Positions 54,676-64,000 of a stretch of 64,000 bases of DNA are shown piece after piece. The first letter of the stretch is position 1, and each line of letters opens with the position of its first letter. The notes beneath the pieces are model-generated. The model had not been told where the DNA came from. It did not search any database and was given only the letters and a program-made list of their open reading frames with translations. Source of the stretch: Okapia johnstoni (Eukaryota; Chordata; Mammalia; Artiodactyla; Giraffidae); the NCBI GenBank assembly GCA_024291935.2, contig CM044311.1:17693001-17757000 (forward strand). Direction: 5' to 3'. The translations under genes were made by a program, and so were the position numbers.

Positions 54676-55260
54676 ACATGTTGGTTGTTTATTGCTACAA
54701 ATAAACCACCTAAAAATGCAGTGACTTAAAACAATGATTATTTACTTAGCTTATAAGCCTGCAGTTGGTTCAAATCTTCCTAAGAAAGGCTCATCTCTGC
54801 TGTGTGCTAAGTCACTGCAGTCGTGTCCGACTTTTTGCAACACCATGGACCATAGCCCACCAGTCTACTCTGTCCAGGCAAGAATACTGGAGTGGGTTGC
54901 CATTTCTTCCTTCAGGGGATCATCCCAACCCAAGGGCTGAGCCTGCATCTCTTCTGTCTCCTGCATTGGCAGGTAGGTTCTTTACCACTGGCACCACCTG
55001 GGAAGCCCCTTCTGTATGAGGTGTCAGCTAATACTCTCCACTTTCGAGACGGCTTTCCCAAACGACTGGGAGGATGATGCTGGCTGTTGGCTGGACACTT
55101 ATCTGAGGTTGTGGGTTATTCTTCTGCACATGGATATCTTCAGCTGAGCCTCTCTCTAGCCACTTGGGCTTCCTTACAACATGGTAGTTGGATTTCAGGA
55201 GCAATACTCCCAAATCAATGCATTTTATGACATAGCCTTGGAAGTCATAGTCATAGGTTT
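54676..55260. mobile_element. Old interspersed repeat split by a SINE (family uncertain)
   Basis: The left part (TTATTGCTACAAATAAACC, then GTGACTTAAAACAATG) and the right part from 55010 (CACTTTCGAGACGGC, then GATGCTGGCTGTTGGCTGG) look like halves of one old mammalian repeat. Confidence 0.4.
54801..55008 (-). mobile_element. Bov-tA SINE
   Basis: Reversed Bov-tA with a short deletion in the body; the head ends CACCACCTGGGAAGCCC. Confidence 0.9.
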
Positions 55261-58200
55261 ACCTAGATCAGATTCAAAAGAAGGTAAAGGGACATGGATT
55301 CCCCACCTCTCAATGGAACAGTTGTCAACATCATATTGTGAGCAGAGCATATGAAACAGGAGATATTGTTGCAGTCATTGGGGAAAATACAATCTACTAC
55401 TTTGGATATTATAAAGGAGAAATACAGCTAAGTACAAATTTTTAAAGTTAAGTTTGTTTAAATTTAAGATGAATATCATACTTGAATACAAGTGGTCTGC
55501 TAAAAGTGATATGGTGACAATAATTCTACTTTGGATACCTTATCAATTTACCAGTTCCTTCTTCCACTCCATTCCCCTAAGGGTCTCAAATCTTCTTAAT
55601 ATCAATTATAGAAGCTTCATTGTCTCTGCCCCTCAAGGTGGCCTTCTAACAATCACAGTGTCTTGTTTTCCTTCCCTCATCTTTATCTCCCTGATTCTTA
55701 ACTTGAACCTCATCTTGAATCTATCAAGTAACTATTATAATAAATTAATATCTATTATAGAAAACTGAGGGAGAGCTTGAGATAAAGATACAGATTTTAA
55801 ATAATTAATTTTAAAAGAATACTAAATTATGATTCCTATGCAAACATAAAATGGATATGTGTCAAAGTTCTTATTTAACTCATTAAAATAACAAAAGAAC
55901 CAATCAATGTTATAACAGATTCAAAGAACTCAAAGGAACACACATTTATGGTAGAAATGCTGAAACAAATTTAGAAATGGATGCAGATTGGCAAAACTGC
56001 CCAATATCCATAGGATCATCAATTGCGTTCCAAGGAACATAATTGCATTTTCATAGCCAGAATCTATTTCCATTTCTACCAAGTTCTCCAAGTTAGCTTC
56101 TGTCTCTACTGAGTTATAAAAGTACATAATCAACAATGAAGACATACTTACCTGTAAGATTACATAATCTCCAAAGGTTCTTGTATTTTGTTGAAAGATA
56201 ATTCAATAATCTCCTCTATCCATTTCAAAATTTTCTACAGTCTTCCCCAACTCTTAAAGTATCATCATGATTGACTTGACCAATCAGGGCCCGTTAGTTT
56301 TTTCTTGATATTTTAGTGGTTGAAATAGTAAGACTATAAAATCAGATAGAATGAGTAGAGGGAGCAAGCAACAAAGTGTAAATTAAAGGTGTATATTGGC
56401 TGATGGATTTTTTTTCATCAAAATGGAATCTCTGCATTTCAATTTCTTTCTTCAAAAGCAGAGGGGCTTGCCTGCTTATATTATTTCCCAGCAAGACAGT
56501 ACTCTTGAAAATGCATGCCCAGGACAAGTCCAGTATATTCAGTGAGAAGAGAATTTCAACAGATGAACTTCCAGGTGGTCATCAGTCCTTGTAGATGACC
56601 ATTTTCCATCCATGCCCACAAACAAACAGGAGACCATTGTGGGAACTCCCAATTCAACTGTTCAGGACTTAAGATGAACTTCTTTGCAAAAGCCAAGTCC
56701 TACATAAACAGGACTTCTGGGTGGTCATCCTGGCAGCATGACCGTATGATTCCCTGAAGTGCAGAGCATTAGAGATGACAGAGACGCAAATGACCCTTAC
56801 AAGGTTCAGATTAGAGTGAATACAGGAGCAGTAACAATCCAAAGAGAAAATAAAGCTGAATATTATTTTGTCCAAAGTCAAACCACTCTCTCAGCAGGGA
56901 ACACATCCCATCAACAAACATCTCTTCATTTTATTGGGCTTGACACCAAACCAGATTTCCTCATTCAAATCTCTGTTATGCTTAGACTCCATGGCCGGAA
57001 TTAACATTCAGCGTTTGTCCTATTTATTCCTCTCTCTCTGAAAACTAAAATATTTGGATTACATTACCCATGACAATGAGAGTTCTGGTGGCAAAAACAT
57101 GATCACATTCAGTCCCCAAACTCATTAGATACAGTTTGGCAAGTCATGCATAAAGTTTTGTTAATGCATTGGTGTTTGTTTTCTTTACATGCCTTTTTGT
57201 AATTTGCTTTATCCTCATAATGAACCCTTAGATCTTTAAAACAGGTACTATCATCTTGTAGAATTGAAAATGAAACTAAGGCGTAGCAACTTTAAATTTA
57301 TTTTTCTTATCATACAGCATTGTGATGATGAATGCTTAGGCAAAAATCGTATGTACACATCACAGGGACTAGAAATAAATATTTAGACACAAAAATTTGC
57401 TCATAGATTCTGTGAATAATAAGTGACAAGTTTAGAGCACACCTGGGGAAAAGAGATAGTGTCTCCCAGATGTTTTAGCATGCATTTCATGTCTTAAAAA
57501 GGTTTGTTTGGGTTTGGTTTGGTTTGGGCTTTTGTGTGTGTGTGTGTAGTTTGGGATTTTCAATGGGAGCGGTTTGACCTTGGACATAAAGATAAGTGGA
57601 GATGAAAGGCAACTTCTACAGCATAAAGAGTGATGAATTTGTTGACTTCCCACCATAGGTTGCCCTTTAAAGAGCTTTTAAAATGGAAGAGAGGCCTGTG
57701 AATATCTGAAGAAGGCATGTGAAGAATGAAGGAAATACATTTCTTTTTTGCAGAACAATAATAAAGATACACTCTGTATTAGGAATGAGTTTTAGTCTGT
57801 TCAGTCACATCACCTGTACAATCAATACTGACCATAGTGGAAGTCTTCCTCAAAAATGACTTTGCTGTATGGCACTTCAGTGAACCAAAAACAAGTCATG
57901 CTATGATGAGAACACTATTAGAATAAGAATCTAAGAAGTTGAAGGAAATGCCTTCGTGTTGACTTTTTGTCATAGAAAATTCCTTATGACACCCCTAAGG
58001 AAAACACCATCAATTGAGGCTTTTGACTTAGATATAAGTCAACTACTAAATCTAATAAATATTTCTTATTGACCTATATCAAACTTCGTCACCACAGAAT
58101 ACGTGTATGGAAATAAAGTCAAGTGTCTTTTGGTTTTCTTCCAAAGATTAAAAAAAAAAAAAGCAACTTTAATATGTAATACATTCAGAAAAAAAAATGT

Positions 58201-58267
58201 GAAATAAAACTTGGTTTTTGTTTGTCTCTTAAATGAAGCGAGACTTTCCAACAGGGCAGTACTATGC
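55261..58267. other. Intergenic, nothing recognised
   Basis: 3 kb AT-rich. A GGTTT/TG-rich stretch lies at 57498-57548. ORFs are up to 104 codons without recognisable similarity. Confidence 0.5.
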
Positions 58268-58475
58268 AGTGTGTGTGCGCTCAGTCATGTCCAACTCTTT
58301 TGCAACCCCATGGACTGTAGCTACCAGGTTCCTCTGACCATGAGATTTCCCAGGCAAGAATACTGGAGTGGGTTGGCATTTCCTCCTCCAGGGGATCTTC
58401 CTGACTCAAGGATCAAACCCACATCTTTTGTGTCTCTTGCATTGGCAGGTGGATGCTTAACCACTGCACTCTGAG
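58268..58475 (-). mobile_element. Bov-tA SINE
   Basis: Reversed: Bov-A body (CCCCATGGACTGTAGC), head with plus-strand GGATCAAACCC, ending AACCACTGCACTC. Confidence 0.9.
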
Positions 58476-59411
58476 CTCTTGATATCTATATATTTTCACA
58501 TCCTAAATGCCTATGGTAGAATGACACTGTCCTTGTAACAAGGCAAATGACAAATAAATATCAGGCTTTTTTTTCATCACTTAAAAAAATCAATTACTGT
58601 AATTTTCCTCTCTGTCTTAACATCTGAAGATTAATGAATCTTCATAAATAGATTTGGACAGGAAAAGCCCATCAGGAGAGCACCATTCAGATAAGTTCAA
58701 GAAAGCTTTGTTTCTGATGTCAATGGTGGATTTTTCCATCCTATTTTGACTGCCTCAAAATTGAATATTGAAAAAAAAATGTGAAAGAAGTTTCTAGTCA
58801 AGGAAACGTTTTAACCAATTCTGTAGTTGTGCAAAGTAAGAATATTCTTTACTACCAAATAAGGAATTGATGATCCATTCAAATGTGTAAAAATCCTTTG
58901 ATGATAAAAGCAAACTCAATACAATTTGATTTCTTTTTTCCAAAGTGAGCCTCCACCCTAAATTTCCGTCTGAAATACTTAATTTGGCAAGGGGACAGTA
59001 GCATAAAAATGAGTTTTGTTCATGAATTATATTTTTTCCTGTTCTTCATGACATTTATGTTTGCCAAATATAAATGACCACACATGTATTAAGTAACAAA
59101 GGTGTCTTTCCTTTCCAGTAGCACACATTTTATTAATAAGGTTTTGTCTCAATAGTCGGAGTAAAAAAAAAATTCAACTGGTTTCTGGAAATAAATAGCA
59201 TAGTCCATCTGAGGTAAATTATCTATTTCTAAGTTCCAGTTGTTTTTTTTAAGCATCTCAGGAGGTTATATGCCAAAAAAACAAAAGTCATTTCTTGGAA
59301 GAAATAATTTACCTCAGGTGGAAAAAGAGCAAAGGTATGGCCCTTGACCTTGCAAAATCTCTAAGGAAGGTTTGGGAACTCAGTTATTCCATGGATCCCA
59401 CTGGTCCAATG
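58476..59411. other. Intergenic; contains an inverted repeat
   Basis: No gene. The 117-bp palindrome at 59205-59321 is listed separately. Confidence 0.5.
59205..59321. repeat. Imperfect inverted repeat (hairpin-forming)
   Basis: The left arm starts CCATCTGAGGTAAATTAT; the right arm ends ATAATTTACCTCAGGTGG, its reverse complement with one mismatch. Inner arms with T and A runs also pair, leaving a loop of about 25 nt. Arms total about 45 bp each with mismatches. Confidence 0.75.
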
Positions 59412-59618
59412 GGGCTTCCTTGGTTTCTCAGATGGTAAAGAATCTGCCTGCAATGCAGGAGACCCAGGTTTGATCCTTGAGTCAGGAAGATCCCCTGAAG
59501 AAGATTGGCTATCTACTCCAATATTCTTGCCTGGAGAATTCCATGGACAGAGGAACCTGGCAGGCTACAGTCCATGGGGTTGTGAAGAGTTGGACATGAC
59601 TGAGCCACTAACACTACA
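59412..59618 (+). mobile_element. Bov-tA SINE
   Basis: Head GGCTTCCTTGGTTTCTCAG, Bov-A body ending GACTGAGCCACTAACAC. Confidence 0.9.
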
Positions 59619-62600
59619 GATATACATATAGTCCAATACTGAAACCTAAGTGTAAGGTCTAGAGACATTGTATTATACTTAGTATTCCATTTCAAGGCTT
59701 TTCTGATTGTAAAAGGGATATTTAAAAAGTGTTATCCTAACAGCCATTTACTCTCTCTTTCATATTAGAGAATAAGGATTTCATTTTTGAACTGGGAGGT
59801 AGGTGATGTTACCACACCCTTCCAACACTCAATATGGGCACATTTTACCAGTTTACCTACATTTCTGATCTTTCTGGAGGCATTCGGACACAGAGAAGAG
59901 ATGCAGCTTGTTCAGGAATATTTACTAGTATGGCAAGTTTAAAAATTTGCCTCATTTAGTTCTCATTCTAGGCATAGATTCTCCCAAGTAACTACCCTTG
60001 AGTTGGGAAAACTGAAACTTCAATTTCTACCCGGAGGTGGGTGCTTCCTGAATATTGTGTTAATAACTATTATTACGATACTTGTACTTACCATACCACT
60101 CCCCATGTGTATTTTTAGCTTCAGTTTAGATTCTCACCTCTGGGTTTAATGATAGCTATGAAGCATGTCTGAGCAGCACTGATCTGCACCAGCTGTTTTA
60201 CAGCTGTGCTATTGGTGGCATGAGGTACACTGAAGCTCTGTTTTTTTCTTCCCTTTCATACTCGTCTCTGATCCTTAAACCTTGGTTCTACAACATGAGC
60301 AGATTTATCTAGGACTTCAAATTCTAGATTTGGGGGAGGTAAGAGGAGAAACAGGGGTGCAGTTTTTCTTATTCACTTTGCCAAACATTCCCTAATAAGA
60401 GCATCTTGAACTGGCTTAAAGGAGGTGTTCAAAAACAGAGATGTCTTAGATGAACATCTAAGTAGCACATCAAACTCCTTCTCCATGAAGAGAGAAATAA
60501 ACAGATCTGAACATAAAACTGTAACTTTTGGAGTAAATGAAGGTTCTGGATCTGTTGGGCTCATCATTTCAAAAGTATAACTATATGGATTTGACCTAAG
60601 AAGTGGAAAGCTTAAATGCAAATATGTGTGGAAGCTGAAGTTAGAATACTGAAATTATCTGACAACTTGAACTATGAACAGGTGTGGGTGACTGGGGACG
60701 AAGGAGTTAAGATAAAGATGCATTGCACTTAGCGTTTATTACTTTGGGTCTAATAATCCCAGTCTAAACTGAATTTGCCTCTTGATGTGGATGAATCAGA
60801 AGGAGTCCAGTATATCTGTGGGAGGTTTGCAGGAGGCTTAGGAGGCTTAGGAGAGCTCCTGACGATGAAAAATCACCCACAGAGGAAGGTTAAAGGATTT
60901 GAAGTTGGTTCAAGAAAATTGTCCCAAGAAGAGTGGGTAAAATCGAATATGGCAGGATCTCTGCTACTTGTATGTTCCATGACCACGTCTTAGGCAATTT
61001 TACTGGAGTCTGATGGAGTGACCCAAACTAGAAATGGAAAGAAATTTTCCTAGCAAAGAAATTTTCCTACCAAACCTCTGCACAGAGAGTACAAAAGAGG
61101 ATGACATGACCCATGGAAATCAAAGCTGAAGAGAGAGAAATTCATCACTTCTGGGGTGTGTCTTCACGACATGGACTTCAAAGGAAAAGAGAGACCATTA
61201 GCTGGACCATGGTTTGAATGCTTTGGGACCACTTCTACAGAAAAGCTGCGTAGGACAATCTTGCTAATGGAAGCAGCAATAAGAAATGATAGGTTTTAGT
61301 GGCATTGACAGTAGCTTGTAGCACTTTCAGATACATCAGACATGTTGACCTTTGATGACTACTTGAAGTCACTGAAAGAAAAGAGGAGAATGGACATGCA
61401 TGATAAATATTAGAGCTGAGCTTTTGAGTACTCACAAGTCATCCTTTGGAGACTTGCAGAAATATTTAGGAGGGACAATGAAGATTCCTGTAGGTCTGGA
61501 ATATAATGGGGAGGGAAAACATCAGAGAAACACTCAGGGAGACTTACTAATGACTCATATTTTTGCTCTAAAACCTGTGTGGTCCTAGAAAACACATGTT
61601 ATATATACAAAGGGCCACCTATTGTTGGTCAGATGCATAGGTAGCAAATGTTATAAGCTGGTTCATTTAACTCCTGTTTCTAACTCTTTCATTCCTGCTT
61701 AGCCAAATTTTAAGATAAAATTAGCATTCTTGTTTGCTTTAGAGGGTAACTTTGTGAATGAGACTCACAGAATTCTTTTCAAATGAGAAGAACAAACCTT
61801 GTGAGAAGAAAGCTTTGCTCTTTTATACTTGCTCTCCTCTTTCTGTCTGGAATGAGGATGTGATGGCTGGAGTTGTTGAAGTTACTTTGTGACCATGAGG
61901 TCAAATGCAATACCAGATAATCAAAACAGCCTGGTTCCTTAAAGGCATCACAGACACCTACAGAAACACTGGACTGCCAGTTTCTGGACTTAGGTAGAGG
62001 AATATGAGAAAATCTTTTACTATTTGTTTGGGTTTTTGCCCATTTGTAGCTTATTGGCTTCTAAGTGAGTATGCTTTGGAACATACTCTGCTATAATAAA
62101 TAAACCGTCTCCTCTTCCATAACTGATATAAATTTAAATTTACTCTTTTTCAATTAGACAAAAAATGACCTAAAAAATAGCCCCCAATATTTGCTTGATA
62201 TCCTGTTGGAACAGAACAAAAATGAAATACTCATCAATTACTTGGGATCCCAGAAGGGAACATGTTAATTTGAAAGACAGAACACCATATTAGCATTTAT
62301 TGTCTTTTTTTCTTTTTATAGCATGGCAATAGACATGGGGGTAAAAATATCCTAACATATTAACTGATTGGCACTTGGTAAATGTTATGTTTTAGCCCTT
62401 ATCTAAGTTATAAACAGGAATAAGGGAATCAAAATTCCATGGCTGTAGTAATATTAAATTAGAAGCACCAAAAATAGAGATCTTTGAATACACCAGTTGT
62501 CAGTTCATGTTGGTCAGTAACTTTCTATTTTCACATTCATTATTTGCTATTGATCATCAAAGGTCTTTACTTACAAGTACCCATGAAAATATGTAGGTAT

Positions 62601-62699
62601 CTGTAAAAAGCCCCGGAAATCAAGCACAGAGAAAAAGTATAAGCTAAATTGGCGGCCAGTAGCCTGCAACTTGGTAAATAGGCCACATCTAAAGTGGGG
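59619..62699. other. Intergenic, nothing recognised
   Basis: 3 kb with no repeat or gene that I can identify. A GGAGGCTTA tandem pair occurs near 60830-60850. Confidence 0.5.
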
Positions 62700-62810
62700 C
62701 TGGATATGAACTTGAGCAAACTCTGGGAGATGGCGGAGGAGAAGGAAGCCCGGTGTGCTGTAGTGCATGGCATCACAGAGTCAGACATGACTTAGCAACT
62801 AAACAACAAT
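62700..62810 (+). mobile_element. BovB LINE 3' fragment
   Basis: TGAACTTGAGCAAACTCTGG to ACTTAGCAACTAAACAAC; the extreme 3' end of BovB, diverged. Confidence 0.85.
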
Positions 62811-63932
62811 CTGGAGTTGCATGTTTTCCAGATTATATAATTATCTCCAAGTAGGAAGGGTTCTGTTTTTTCACTTTAGCCCCTCTCCCAGCCCATTGGG
62901 TATAAAATAGAGTAGCAATATTCAGACAAGTGTGTTACACAGAAAAAATAAAACTTATTGCAGTTCTATTTTTTAATTTCAGGAACGCCATCAAATATCC
63001 ATTCAGCACAGATAAAAGAGGGAGGTGAAAGGAAAGGAGAAAGCACATCCAGGAATGAGGGAGCCTGACTCTGCAGTGGAAAGAGTGTCTGCACCTTGTA
63101 CGCGCCACACACTCTGATTAGGATAATACGATCCAGATGGCCACTCCAGGAAGATTCCTTTCATGAGGAACGTTCTGGGTGGGGTGGATTATTGCGATCA
63201 ATGGAATAAACTGCAGCTGGATGAACTCTAGGTTACCTTTGAGAATTGCTAAATTAATGATGATTACATAGATTCTGACAAATCTCCCAGGAATTTTTCT
63301 AAGATGGCTGGCAAAAAAAGAAAATTGTGTAGGGGCTAGATCCTTGCATAGCCAGAAAGAGCAGCCTCTTAGAGATCCCTGGACAATCCAGGAGGATTTG
63401 ATATGGCAGGGCTCACAAGTAGTGCTGATTTTTAGCAGGTAAGCCCCGATACAGCTGTCCAGGTTGTTTATAGCCAGCACTGATCCAGACTGGTTGAGGC
63501 ACATTGCGTACCAATTGATAAATATTTTGAATATCGCCCCTGATTTTTTGGCAGGAGTTGTTGGCATTAATTAGAATCCCTTGACAGGCAAAAGGCTAGG
63601 TCAGTAGACTAAAGACATCTAAGACAGAGTCAGAATGGGAAATGAGTTTCATCCATCAGATGCTCAAGGAACATTTACTTTGCACTCAGCTCTATAGTGA
63701 GGGGCTAGGTATTTATTCAATAATACCTCATTTTGTTTGACTCAAGACCTAGAGCTCACTAATGCCGGAACCACTCAAATGCACTCCAAAATTCTTTCCC
63801 TGAATGAACCTAAATCAGTTCATATACTTAGTATTTATGTACTGAACCCTTCCTTCTTGTCTGACAGTCAACCAGGCGCTAGAATTCAATGAATTAGTTG
63901 TACCATGACTGGTTGCATTAATTCTTTTAAAC
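62811..63932. other. Intergenic; one 149-codon open frame on the minus strand
   Basis: No repeat recognised. The minus-strand frame at 63118-63567 is open for 149 codons and I do not recognise the product. It is AT-balanced, so it is somewhat longer than expected by chance. There is no evidence that it is a gene. Confidence 0.4.
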
Positions 63933-64000
63933 CAGGGGTCCCCAACCCCCCGGGCCACAAACTGGTGCTGACTCATGGCCTGTAAGGAACTGGGCTGCAC
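63933..64000 (+). mobile_element. hAT-type DNA transposon, cut by the window edge
   Basis: Begins with the terminal repeat CAGGGGTCCCCAACCCCC and continues GGGCCACAAACTGG, typical of a mammalian hAT (Charlie-group) element. Only the first 68 bp are inside the window. Confidence 0.75.

Noticed and set aside
62980..63600. Possible endogenous retroviral fragment under the 149-codon frame
   Set aside because: No long terminal repeat, primer-binding site or recognisable retroviral motif is visible, so I leave it as unexplained sequence.

Overview
The window is mammalian nuclear DNA from a pecoran ruminant (cattle, sheep, goat or a relative; the species cannot be fixed from the sequence). The evidence is the repeat content: about twenty Bov-tA SINEs (tRNA-Glu-like head joined to a Bov-A body), four dimeric BOV-A2 SINEs, several 5'-truncated BovB LINEs, cetartiodactyl CHR-type SINEs and L1 tails of ruminant type. 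The only protein-coding gene I can support is ADAMTS1, on the + strand, complete, with nine coding exons between 26843 and 32663.

Layout. Positions 1-20430 are intergenic and repeat-rich: old L1 remnants, Bov-tA and BOV-A2 copies, a BovB inserted in an L1 tail (7745-9770), an L1 with a twin-priming inversion (11708-12700), a long BovB in the opposite orientation (17488-18600), and several AT or CA microsatellites. Positions 20431-24960 are mostly single-copy, with one SINE and two CTCF-like motifs. A CpG-rich island begins near 24990 and runs through the promoter (TATA box at 26307) into exon 1. The gene body follows, about 7 kb long with short introns. The probable 3' UTR ends near a poly(A) signal at 33349. 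From there to 64000 the DNA is intergenic again: SINEs, L1 and BovB fragments, a Tigger DNA-transposon remnant (47437-48376), a three-layer repeat nest (48949-50175), and the start of a hAT element cut by the window edge.

The gene encodes a secreted metalloprotease with the usual ADAMTS order: signal peptide, prodomain with cysteine switch and furin site, catalytic domain with HExxHxxNxxH zinc site, disintegrin-like region, thrombospondin repeat, Cys-rich region, spacer and two C-terminal thrombospondin repeats. All eight introns are GT-AG and the joined frame is open throughout. The codon aligned with the usual first Met of human and mouse ADAMTS1 is GTG here. The inferred 5' leader has no ATG before 26843, so I place the start there (950 residues).

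I found no previously undescribed biological system. The best leads are the start-codon change, the repeat-bounded 3' end of ADAMTS1, paired CTCF-like motifs upstream, a dimeric SINE mobilised as one unit, and a 117-bp inverted repeat.
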